Shown: positions 9,298-16,871 of the stretch, one piece after another | How the letters are laid out: each line of letters opens with the position of its first letter | Position numbering within the stretch: the stretch's first letter is position 1 | Assembly: GCF_032190615.1 (NCBI RefSeq) | Contig: NZ_JAVLAT010000002.1 | Location: 1,230,001 to 1,294,000, forward strand | Origin: Brucella pseudogrignonensis | GTDB taxonomy: Bacteria; Pseudomonadota; Alphaproteobacteria; Rhizobiales; Rhizobiaceae | DNA: 64,000 nucleotides | Direction of reading: 5' to 3' | Translations under genes and position numbers: made by a program | Notes under the pieces: generated by a model | Told to the model about the DNA's origin: nothing | The model's input: only the letters and a program-made list of their open reading frames with translations | Database searches by the model: none

Positions 9298-10569
9298 TTA
9301 ATTGATTTTGCCGAATATTCTTTGAGCTGATCGACGGCGACCAACAAGCAGATCTGATGCCGGCAGCATGCCATCAAGCAGCATGTCAGCCCATAATTGT
9401 GCAAGCTCCTGTCGACGCGCCATATGGCTTGCGCGATTGTATGCTGCTTCAACCTTATCGTCTTGTTTGTGTGCAAGCATCGCGTCGATAATAAAACGAT
9501 CAGCTGGAAAATTATCGTTCATAATTGTAGAGAATGTTGCGCGCCATCCGTGAGGAACATGTCGGTGATGATATCCGGCCCGATTGAGAAGGTAACCCAG
9601 CGCATTTTCACTCATGGGCTTATGTGCATTTCGCGCATTGGGAAATACGTATGGCCCCTTACCTGTCAACAGGCGAACGGCCTTAAGCGTTTCGAGAGCC
9701 TGCCGTGACAAAGGCACCCGATGGTCGTTGCGATCATCGTTCTTCATCGCCTTCGTCATCTTCATACGTTCAGCAGGAATGGTCCAGACTGGATTGTCCT
9801 CATCAACATCTGCAAACTCACTCCATGGCGTTGCTGCCAATGACCCAGGCCGAACGGCGGTAAGAGCTAGCATACGCATTGCAAGTCGCGTGACAGGATG
9901 CGCTGTTTCACCATCTATTGCTTGAATGATTGCACGTGCCTCTTCGAGGGTGGCAGCAGCCGGATGACGGCCTTTCGTAATCGGCGCTAGCGCCTTCTGA
10001 ACGATCGCCGCAGGATCAGAACTACCTTTTCCAATCGCAATAGCAAAAACAAAAACAGCTGACATACGCTGACGCACACGATGTGCTGTCTCAATCGCGG
10101 GGCGTTTTTCAATTTTTCGCAGAACGCTTAATACCTCCGGCGGTGTAATCTCATTAATTTGCATATCACCGAGATCGGGAAATACGTCGCGCGTCAATGT
10201 ATGGATGACTTCATCTGCATGACGCTCACTCCACGAACTCTTCTGGAGATTAAACCATTCCCGGGCAATCGCTTCAAAGGTAGACGCTTCGTTAGGCCTC
10301 AATAGCTTTTGTTTCTTCTTGGCAGCAGACGGATCAATGCCTGATCGCAACAGCTTTCTGGCCTCTTCTCGATGTTGCCGAGCCTCCGCAAGCGAGACCT
10401 CAGGATACGGGCCGAAAGATATCATCTTTGCCTTGGTATCGAAACGATATCGATAACGCCAAACTTTTGAACCCGTCGGCATAATGAGGATCGAAAGTCC
10501 GTTCGAATCTGTTTGGTGATAGGACTTGTCTTTAGGTTTAGCTCTTTTGATTGCAGCATCTGTCAACAT
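9298..10569 (-). CDS. P4-type tyrosine integrase
   Basis: This is a 423-residue integrase. ATG 10569 (MLTDAAIKRAKPKDK) is the standard P4-integrase N-terminus and is preceded by AAGAGGG. Residues 1-90 form the DUF4102 arm-binding domain (SNGLSILIMPTGSKVWRYRY...YPEVSLAEAR). The core-binding and catalytic domains follow: AVRPGSL (Arg), HRHVPHGWRATFSTIMND (His-x-x-Arg region), LAHKQDDKVEAAYNR (His and Tyr). All catalytic residues appear present. It lies downstream of tRNA-Ser with the tRNA 3' end facing it, the usual layout for a P4-like island whose attachment site is the tRNA 3' end. Confidence 0.93.
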   Translation of the reverse strand: MLTDAAIKRAKPKDKSYHQTDSNGLSILIMPTGSKVWRYRYRFDTKAKMISFGPYPEVSLAEARQHREEARKLLRSGIDPSAAKKKQKLLRPNEASTFEAIAREWFNLQKSSWSERHADEVIHTLTRDVFPDLGDMQINEITPPEVLSVLRKIEKRPAIETAHRVRQRMSAVFVFAIAIGKGSSDPAAIVQKALAPITKGRHPAAATLEEARAIIQAIDGETAHPVTRLAMRMLALTAVRPGSLAATPWSEFADVDEDNPVWTIPAERMKMTKAMKNDDRNDHRVPLSRQALETLKAVRLLTGKGPYVFPNARNAHKPMSENALGYLLNRAGYHHRHVPHGWRATFSTIMNDNFPADRFIIDAMLAHKQDDKVEAAYNRASHMARRQELAQLWADMLLDGMLPASDLLVGRRRSAQRIFGKIN

Positions 10570-10761
10570 TTTCGGCCCTCTTGAGTTACACACATTAAGG
10601 CGCCGCGATATACGCTTTTTTCCGATCGCGTATACACATTATATACGCATTTTGACTGGCTTGCCGGATACGTACATGGAAGGACGCGGAGAGATATTCG
10701 GCATAAAAGCCCGTAATTGCAAGGTTTTTTTGATGGAGATGGAATTTCAAGGAAAGAGAAA

Positions 10762-10851
10762 TGGCGGAGGGGGTGGGATTCGAACCCACGGTACAGTCTC
10801 CTGCACGCCGGTTTTCAAGACCGGTGCCTTAAACCGCTCGGCCACCCCTCC
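10762..10851 (-). tRNA. tRNA-Ser(UGA)
   Basis: On the minus strand this is a 90-nt class II tRNA: acceptor GGAGGGG with CCCCTCC, discriminator G, encoded CCA, D-arm GGCCGAGCGG, anticodon loop CTTGAAA (anticodon TGA), a long variable arm (TGCAGGAGACTGTACC region) and T-arm GTGGGTTCGAATCCCAC. Its 3' end is the likely integration target of the adjacent P4-type integrase. Confidence 0.97.
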
Positions 10852-11010
10852 GCGTCTGCACGAAGCAGATATGAGAGCCTCTTTATCGTCATCAAACGGC
10901 AGCGTCAATCTGCCACTTACAGCTAAATAGCATTAAATCGTTGATAGACTTGCTCTCTAAATCAATGATGCATAAACTTGACCGCAACAGTCATAAAGAA
11001 ATGGGAACTT

Positions 11011-11493
11011 ATGAGCTTGGAATCGGTCAAAGCATTCTTTTCGGAGAACGCACCGGAAATCGATATTATTGAATTGCCGACCAGTACAGCGACAGTGGCA
11101 CTTGCTGCTGAGGCGCATGGCGTGCAGCCAGGGCAAATCGCGAAGACATTATCGTTTGCAGCTAAAGACCAGACCATTCTCATCGTTACGCGTGGCGATG
11201 CGCGCATTGATAACCGCAAGTTTAAAGATCACTTCGGTAGTAAGCCGCGGATGCTGGACGCGGAAAGCGTCTTAGCCAAAACAAGCCATCCAGTCGGTGG
11301 AGTGTGTCCGTTTGGTTTACCAAACGCCCTGCCCGTTTATTGCGACTTGTCGCTCAAAACCTTTGAGGAGGTTGTACCCGCAGCAGGAGCAACGAACAGT
11401 GCTGTGAGAATCTCGCCGCAAAAAATGGCCGAGCTCGTTTCTGCTCAGTGGATTGATGTTTGTCAGTCAACCAACATCGACCCGGATACATGA
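11011..11493 (+). CDS. YbaK/EbsC-family aminoacyl-tRNA deacylase
   Basis: This is a 160-residue single-domain protein of the YbaK/ProX editing family, which hydrolyses mischarged tRNAs in trans. Family features include ELPTSTATVALAAEAHGV, GQIAKTLSF (conserved Lys), LIVTRGDARIDNRKF, and HPVGGVCPFGLP near the editing pocket. ATG 11011 has GGGAAC upstream; an earlier in-frame start would add an atypical N-terminus. It is the first chromosomal gene after tRNA-Ser. The tRNA substrate (Cys-tRNA-Pro or another) cannot be decided. Confidence 0.88.
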   Translation: MSLESVKAFFSENAPEIDIIELPTSTATVALAAEAHGVQPGQIAKTLSFAAKDQTILIVTRGDARIDNRKFKDHFGSKPRMLDAESVLAKTSHPVGGVCPFGLPNALPVYCDLSLKTFEEVVPAAGATNSAVRISPQKMAELVSAQWIDVCQSTNIDPDT

Positions 11494-11538
11494 TCGCGAT
11501 CACGTGGTGAAAAGAAGTATTTTTTTACCCTTTAAAGG

Positions 11539-11553
11539 TGATAAATCACTTCA
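11539..11553. promoter_or_regulatory. IRO-box-like site upstream of rirA
   Basis: TGA-N9-TCA (TGATAAATCACTTCA) matches the core spacing of RirA-binding IRO motifs in rhizobia. It sits seven bases upstream of an Irr-type motif and about 175 bases before rirA, which suggests autoregulation. The pattern is short and would occur by chance about once per 4 kb. Confidence 0.5.
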
Positions 11554-11559
11554 TATATT

Positions 11560-11576
11560 TTAAGAATAGTTCTAAA
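11560..11576. promoter_or_regulatory. Irr-type iron control element upstream of rirA
   Basis: TTAAGAATAGTTCTAAA differs by one base from the palindromic ICE pattern TTTAGAA-N3-TTCTAAA bound by Irr. Irr repression of rirA under low iron is known in related bacteria. Operator function here is inferred from sequence and position. Confidence 0.6.
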
Positions 11577-11728
11577 GTGGAATCGAAATAAACGCACGCG
11601 CTTGGCACATACGTTCAAAAGCTAACCGTCTACGGTTAACCCGCGGGGTATGTGACGTAACAAAAGCAAAGCTCTTGAATGGGAAAGCCCCATGAGAAAG
11701 TTTGAGGATGTGCTGAAAGGAATAATAA

Positions 11729-12193
11729 ATGCGTCTTACTCGTCAGACGAATTATGCCATTCGCATGCTTATGTATTGTGCCGCCAATGACGGCAAATTG
11801 AGTCGTGTTCCGGAAATCGCCCGTGCTTATGGCGTATCCGAACTTTTTCTTTTTAAGATTTTGCAGCCGCTTGTTGAACACAAGCTGGTTGAGACCGTGC
11901 GAGGCCGAAACGGTGGTGTCCGCCTTGGACGCGTGGCAAAAGATATCTCCCTGTTCGACGTCGTACGCGTGACAGAAGAAAACTTCGCCATGGCTGAGTG
12001 TTTTGAAAACGACGCCACGGAATGCCCGCTCGTCGATAGCTGCGGTTTAAACTCAGCTCTGCGTGAGGCACTAAATGCATTCTTTGGCGTTTTGATGAAG
12101 TACAGTATCGACGACCTCGTAAAGGCTCGTCCGAATGTTCGTGCTTTGCTTGGCCTTGATGACGATCTTGAAGTTGAGCGCGTCGCCAGTTGA
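11729..12193 (+). CDS. rirA: RirA, Rrf2-family iron regulator
   Basis: This is a 154-residue Rrf2-family repressor. The N-terminal winged helix is MRLTRQTNYAIRMLMYCAAN through GRNGGVRL. It has three cysteines at 91, 99 and 105 (AECFENDATECPLVDSC), the spacing of Fe-S cluster ligands in RirA and IscR. RirA with an iron-sulphur cluster represses iron and haem uptake genes when iron is sufficient. AAAGGA lies upstream of the ATG. It converges on the haem ABC transporter operon across a shared terminator. IRO- and Irr-type motifs precede it. IscR is the main alternative, but the neighbourhood and the start MRLTRQTNYAIR favour RirA. Confidence 0.93.
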   Translation: MRLTRQTNYAIRMLMYCAANDGKLSRVPEIARAYGVSELFLFKILQPLVEHKLVETVRGRNGGVRLGRVAKDISLFDVVRVTEENFAMAECFENDATECPLVDSCGLNSALREALNAFFGVLMKYSIDDLVKARPNVRALLGLDDDLEVERVAS

Positions 12194-12215
12194 TTTTCAA
12201 CAATGAGCAGAATTG

Positions 12216-12257
12216 AAAAAGGCTGACAACCAACTTGGTTCTCAGCCTTTTATTTTT
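12216..12257. terminator. Bidirectional terminator between rirA and hmuV
   Basis: A long, nearly perfect stem (AAAAGGCTGA...TCAGCCTTTT) flanked by an A-run on one side and TATTTTT on the other lies between convergent genes. Confidence 0.85.
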
Positions 12258-12267
12258 GCGCATTCGT

Positions 12268-13068
12268 TCACAGCGACACAGTGTAGGCCGATTGCGGTAA
12301 CACAAACGGAACGCCCTCTGCAGGCGGAACACAGACCCGCAACGTGCATTCATAGACCCGTTCAAGCCGATCGTCAGTCAGAGCATCTTGCGGCGTTCCG
12401 ATTGTATCGAGCCTCCCCTTATGCATGACGGCAATACTGTCGGCGAACATGGCGGTAAGATTGAGATCATGCAGAATGGCAATCACCCCACCCCCTTCCG
12501 CCGCAAAATCGCGTGCAATTTCCATCACCGTGATCTGATGTTTTATGTCGAGGCTGGAAATCGGTTCATCTAAAAACAAATAGCGGGGACTTCCATCCAC
12601 CACAGGCTTCCACACCTGACACAAAACGCGGGCCAGCTGAACGCGTTGCTGTTCACCACCGGATAATTCCTGATAAAGCCGACCACTGAAGCCAGCGAGA
12701 TCGACCTTTTCCAATGCACGATCAGGCAGTTTTTCCTGTTCAGGACCGGTCACGCCGCTAAATCCGCCTGTCAGACCGATATGTACGATTTCACGAACTG
12801 TAAACGGAAATGACAAGGCACTGGCTTGCGGAAGCACGGCACGACGTGCAGCCATGCGCCATGGCTTAATGCTGCTGAAATCCTCGCCATCGAGATAGGC
12901 AGATCCAGTATAAGCGATATCGCCCGACAGTGCGCGCAGCAATGTTGTCTTGCCCGAACCATTCGGACCAACGATAGCTGTCACCTTGCCGGGACGCGCA
13001 ACAAAATTGACATTCTCAATGATCGACTTTTTGCCAATCGAAACGCTTAAGTTTTTGGTTTCAATCAT
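12268..13068 (-). CDS. hmuV: Haem ABC transporter ATP-binding protein
   Basis: This is a 266-residue ATPase that powers haem import with HmuU. Walker A is GPNGSGKTT, the signature is LSGGEQQRVQLARVL, Walker B is YLFLDEP, followed by the switch His in LHDLNLT. ATG 13068 (MIETKNLSV) has GTGAGG about seven bases upstream and is chosen over a longer frame that would overlap hmuU. It is the last gene of hemP-hmuSTUV. The Brucella counterpart is often called bhuV. Confidence 0.95.
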   Translation of the reverse strand: MIETKNLSVSIGKKSIIENVNFVARPGKVTAIVGPNGSGKTTLLRALSGDIAYTGSAYLDGEDFSSIKPWRMAARRAVLPQASALSFPFTVREIVHIGLTGGFSGVTGPEQEKLPDRALEKVDLAGFSGRLYQELSGGEQQRVQLARVLCQVWKPVVDGSPRYLFLDEPISSLDIKHQITVMEIARDFAAEGGGVIAILHDLNLTAMFADSIAVMHKGRLDTIGTPQDALTDDRLERVYECTLRVCVPPAEGVPFVLPQSAYTVSL

Positions 13069-13076
13069 CTCGTGCC

Positions 13077-14195
13077 TCACAGGTCGAGAACGCCGCGCTG
13101 ACGCAGCAAGATCCAGAGGAAGAAGGGAGCACCACACACGGCTGTAATAATGCCGATTGGCAATTCAGCGGGCGCAACGATGGTGCGGCTGACCGCATCG
13201 GCCAGCAAAAGCATAATCGCGCCGAGCAACGCTGCCGCTGGCAACAAATAGCGATGATCAGGGCCAATGCTCAAACGCAGCATGTGCGGCACAACAATAC
13301 CAATGAAGCCGATGCCACCCGATATTGCGACCGTTGCGCCAGTTGCAGCCGCCACGGTCACTATAGCCACATTTTTAATGCGCTGAACGGGAATACCAAG
13401 ATGACCTGCAGCCGCCTCTCCCAGCGCGAGCGCATTTAAACCACGTGCAAGAAACGGTGTAGCAAACAGGACAACCATGATAATCGGGCCAGCTGTTCCG
13501 ATCTTGCCCCACGTAGCACCCGCAAGCGAGCCAAGCCCCCAGAAGGTCAAATCACGCAACTGGCGATCATCGGAAATATAGACAAGAGCACCAGTCGCAG
13601 CGCCGGTCAGCGCGCCAAGCGCAATACCGGCCAGTAGCATTGTAGCGACAGACGTGCGACCGCGCCGCGTCGCAACGCGATAGAGAACAAGAGTCGTTAT
13701 CAAACCGCCCACAAACGCAGCCAGTGGCAAAGCATAAAGACCAAGCAGCATGTAAAGTGGCGCAAGCGCTGTTCCGCCAAGAACGATCATCGAAACGGCA
13801 CCCAAGCTGGCACCAGCCGAAACACCCACAAGGCCTGGATCAGCGAGTGGGTTGCGAAACAATCCCTGCATCACGGCACCAGAGACAGCAAGCGACGCGC
13901 CCACCAATATGCCTATGATGATGCGCGGCAAACGTATTTCCATGATGATCAGATGATCGCGCCTGAAGGCGTCAGCACTTTCCTGCGTGCCGAAAATATA
14001 TTCGCGCAGAACAGTCAAAACTGATGCATCTGAAGCACCAGCAGTAAGACTGAAAAGCGCAGTCACGCAAAGGGCTATCGCAAGAACAACGATAGCAAGG
14101 CATGCACGGGCTGAACGATCACCGACATGATTATCGGCGGCTTGATCACGCACAACAAAGCCCCCAGGTTTTGCCGTGCGGTCATGGCTGGTCAT
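13077..14195 (-). CDS. hmuU: Haem ABC transporter permease
   Basis: This is a 372-residue FecCD-family inner-membrane permease. A cytoplasmic lead of about 30 residues precedes roughly nine to ten transmembrane helices. Family landmarks are EIRLPRIIIGILVGASLAVSGAVMQGLFRNPLADPGLVGVSAG (starting around residue 75) and GGIGFIGIVVPHMLRLSIGPDHR near the end. It pairs with HmuV and receives haem from HmuT. It lies 69 bp after hmuT and eight bp before hmuV. Confidence 0.95.
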   Translation of the reverse strand: MTSHDRTAKPGGFVVRDQAADNHVGDRSARACLAIVVLAIALCVTALFSLTAGASDASVLTVLREYIFGTQESADAFRRDHLIIMEIRLPRIIIGILVGASLAVSGAVMQGLFRNPLADPGLVGVSAGASLGAVSMIVLGGTALAPLYMLLGLYALPLAAFVGGLITTLVLYRVATRRGRTSVATMLLAGIALGALTGAATGALVYISDDRQLRDLTFWGLGSLAGATWGKIGTAGPIIMVVLFATPFLARGLNALALGEAAAGHLGIPVQRIKNVAIVTVAAATGATVAISGGIGFIGIVVPHMLRLSIGPDHRYLLPAAALLGAIMLLLADAVSRTIVAPAELPIGIITAVCGAPFFLWILLRQRGVLDL

Positions 14196-14264
14196 TTCTA
14201 TATGTCCTTATTACGCGTTTCCGCGATATGCCTGCCCGTATTTAAACGAAGCAGGCACAAGTTC

Positions 14265-15158
14265 TTAGTTTGCAGCCTGCTTGCCATAGAGCTTTTCAGA
14301 CAATTCACGGCTGGCAGCACCAGTGCGTGGACCGAAGCCAAGCAAATAGAGTGAATCCATCTGAACAATGTTACCGCTGCGTCCCGCAGGGGAATTGGCC
14401 AAAGCAGGATTTTTCAGAAGGTCTTCTTTTTGAACGCTGTCTTTACCGATGTTCATCGTCAGGATCAGATCAGGCGCCGCCTTTTCAACGGCCTCGTCTG
14501 TCAACTGCTTATAACCTTGATATGAATCAATAGCATTTACACCGCCCGCAAGCGTAATTATGCCATTGGCACCAGTGCCCGTTCCAGACGCCATAATGCG
14601 TCCTTCCTGTGCAGACATGATGAAAAGCACACGCTTGCGCGGGTTCTGATCGGCCGAAATTTTCTCAGCGGCTTCCAGATCGCGCGAGACATTTGCTGCG
14701 AGTTCTTTGGCTTTATCTTCAAGACCAAGCGCTTTACCGACAGCATCAATCTTGGCAATAACCCCCTCGCCCGTAAAGGCTTCCGGAACCATAACAATAG
14801 GAACAGATGCTTTCTTGAGGACTTCTAGAGTTTCCGGCGGGCCACTGCCTTCCGACATCAAAATGCCGGTCGGATTGACCGAAAGAACACCTTCCGGTGA
14901 AAGACGGCGCATATAGCCAACATCAACCAGTTTACGCGCTTGCTCTGGATAGGTGCTGGTTTGGTCACGGGCGACAAGCTTATCGCCAGCGCCTAAAGCA
15001 TAGACGATTTCAGTCACAGCACCACCGACGGAGACGATCCGTGATGTATCCGCAAATTTCTCAACTGTATCCGCTTTTGCAAACCCGCTAAAAGCAACGA
15101 TCGTAGCGAGAACAGCCAAAACCGTATAGCGAGCCACGCGTAAACCAATCACTGACAT
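14265..15158 (-). CDS. hmuT: Periplasmic haem-binding protein
   Basis: This is a 297-residue cluster A binding protein with a Sec signal peptide (through about FAKADT). RIVSVGGAVTEIVYALGAGD and VGYMRRLSPEGVL are typical of HmuT/ShuT/PhuT. Tyr82 in the latter matches the axial haem ligand of the family. ATG 15158 (MSVIGLRV) has GAAGGG upstream and is preferred over an ATG seven codons earlier. It carries haem from BhuA to HmuUV. A paralogue occurs at 50765-51646. Confidence 0.95.
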   Translation of the reverse strand: MSVIGLRVARYTVLAVLATIVAFSGFAKADTVEKFADTSRIVSVGGAVTEIVYALGAGDKLVARDQTSTYPEQARKLVDVGYMRRLSPEGVLSVNPTGILMSEGSGPPETLEVLKKASVPIVMVPEAFTGEGVIAKIDAVGKALGLEDKAKELAANVSRDLEAAEKISADQNPRKRVLFIMSAQEGRIMASGTGTGANGIITLAGGVNAIDSYQGYKQLTDEAVEKAAPDLILTMNIGKDSVQKEDLLKNPALANSPAGRSGNIVQMDSLYLLGFGPRTGAASRELSEKLYGKQAAN

Positions 15159-15242
15159 GCTTGTACCCTTCACATGCATATTCCGGAAATGGAAACCATC
15201 TCCGGAACGCGCACTAAAAAAGCGACTTAAATCCTGCTGGAA

Positions 15243-16319
15243 TTAAGCAGCCGACGATTGTGGCAAACGAGGAAGATTTTCTGCGACCGTTCGCCAATCG
15301 GCGAGTTCAGCCTCGCCTTCGTGACGCTCGCCAAAGAACTGAATAATCATTTCACCATTGGCATCGTAAGCTTCAAGCGAGGTGACGTGACCATCCTTCG
15401 TAGGCTTACGAACAACCCATGCATCAGCAATGTGATCCGCACGCAGATGAAGATGGAAAGTTGGATCAAGAACATTGAGCCATGGGCCCATGGTCTTAAT
15501 TTCCGCAATCTTACCCGTGTGTATCTGAATGCAACCACGGCTTCCAACAAAGCACATGATCGGAATCTGTTCCTGCACCACATGGTTCATCATGGCTTCA
15601 ACTGCTGAGAGATCAACGCGCCATGCGAAATCCTGACCGGCAAGATGCACGGCCTGATGTCGGTCGACGCCAAAATCTTTCAAAAGACCAATAAACTGGT
15701 GAACATCAGTCAGCGCACCCCAGCGTTCACGAAACGCATCGCCATCAACAGTTGAAACATCCGCTTTCTCAGCTTTGGCAGCAATTGGTTTTGTTTCAAT
15801 CGCAGGTGTCTGATCATCAAGAAGCAACTCAGCGACAAGCTGCTCATAGGCTTCCAGATTAGATGTAGGGCGCAGATGTATCTTATGAACCGCTTCGCCC
15901 GAAGCATCAAAAAACTGAAGGCTACGACGAATATGTTCGCCATCCGGCTTTGCTACAGCAAAACCATGCACCCAATGCTTTGGGAAAATGCGAAGATCAA
16001 TTTCTTTGCCGAGTGTCAGCGATGCATGTGGACCCCATATCGTTTTCTCGAATGGGCCAATCTTTTCATGCACAGCGCTTTCATTGCGCGTTAGCGCCAT
16101 GACTTCGCCAAGCAAAGGCGCGTGTTTAAGCAGAGTTTCCACATCGGCACGGATGCGGCGGGCAGAAATTGAACTTTCAGCATCTGCACCTGTATATGCC
16201 GCAATAAAATCGGCTTCCGATATCCCGAGGCTTTGAGCAAAATCGCGTTCGCGCATTTTCGGGTTATCTGCCCGTGCCTTGAGAATTTGCTCCGGGGAGG
16301 GCTTGGTCTGGGTCGTCAT
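15243..16319 (-). CDS. hmuS: HmuS/HemS-family haem-handling protein
   Basis: This is a 358-residue cytoplasmic protein of the HemS/ChuS/HmuS family, made of two repeated halves. In the first, ALTRNESAVHEKIGPFE and the following region match the family; in the second, GSRGCIQIHTGKIAEIKTMG and PTFHLHLR are conserved. The family binds or degrades imported haem. It lies between hemP and hmuT in one operon, 63 bp before the hmuT leader region. Confidence 0.94.
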   Translation of the reverse strand: MTTQTKPSPEQILKARADNPKMRERDFAQSLGISEADFIAAYTGADAESSISARRIRADVETLLKHAPLLGEVMALTRNESAVHEKIGPFEKTIWGPHASLTLGKEIDLRIFPKHWVHGFAVAKPDGEHIRRSLQFFDASGEAVHKIHLRPTSNLEAYEQLVAELLLDDQTPAIETKPIAAKAEKADVSTVDGDAFRERWGALTDVHQFIGLLKDFGVDRHQAVHLAGQDFAWRVDLSAVEAMMNHVVQEQIPIMCFVGSRGCIQIHTGKIAEIKTMGPWLNVLDPTFHLHLRADHIADAWVVRKPTKDGHVTSLEAYDANGEMIIQFFGERHEGEAELADWRTVAENLPRLPQSSAA

Positions 16320-16329
16320 CTTTTGTTGC

Positions 16330-16590
16330 CTACTTGTTAAGGATGAGCTTGCCTTGACGGGTGATTTTTAAACGATAGAGAGAGCCGCCATGCTCTATCG
16401 CCACTTCACGTGAGCCGTTGAACAACTCACGGCTGCCATAAGTTTTAAGCTGCGGTTCATAAGACTGTTCAGAAATGTGCGATTTAACCTGTCCTGTCGT
16501 ATCAAGACGCGACTGGAGTTCGGGCATGCGGCTGGAGACGCGCTCACGCGGCAACCGCACCTGCATGTCGATATGGATTCGCCTGTTCAT
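16330..16590 (-). CDS. hemP: Haemin uptake protein HemP/HmuP
   Basis: This is an 86-residue protein whose C-terminus carries the HemP domain: SRELFNGSREVAIEHGGSLY and RLKITRQGKLILNK. ATG 16590 is chosen because AGAGG lies about seven bases upstream; earlier in-frame starts run into promoter DNA. HemP/HmuP is needed for full expression of the haem receptor gene in rhizobia such as Bradyrhizobium. It heads the hemP-hmuSTUV operon, divergent from bhuA. Confidence 0.9.
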   Translation of the reverse strand: MNRRIHIDMQVRLPRERVSSRMPELQSRLDTTGQVKSHISEQSYEPQLKTYGSRELFNGSREVAIEHGGSLYRLKITRQGKLILNK

Positions 16591-16657
16591 TTTGCTGCCT
16601 CTGCACCAGTTATGGAGCCGTTTTTGTTCACTGACTTGGCGCCAACAAAACATTAGT

Positions 16658-16672
16658 TGACATCGTAAGTCA
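16658..16672. promoter_or_regulatory. IRO-box-like site between hemP and bhuA
   Basis: TGACATCGTAAGTCA is a TGA-N9-TCA dyad, extended to TGAC/GTCA, 68 bp upstream of the hemP start and about 200 bp upstream of bhuA. It matches the RirA-type operator core. Control of both divergent units is plausible but inferred. Confidence 0.6.
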
Positions 16673-16871
16673 TGTTTAATAATCACTGCCTTACTGGATT
16701 AATCGAGTCAAGTTTAATTCTCTTTTTTCCAGAGCAAGCCCGAAGGTTCTCCTTCCAGCCAGCGCCACAACTTCCCTCGCGATGGGAAGAAAGTAACCTA
16801 TCGAGATAATTCGTTTTCTCGCGCCTAATCGGCTGCGAGAATTTTCTGTGGCCTTCAGGAGAATTCGGGCA

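Noticed and set aside
10526..10930. Plus-strand frame across tRNA-Ser
   Set aside because: It crosses an intact tRNA on the other strand.
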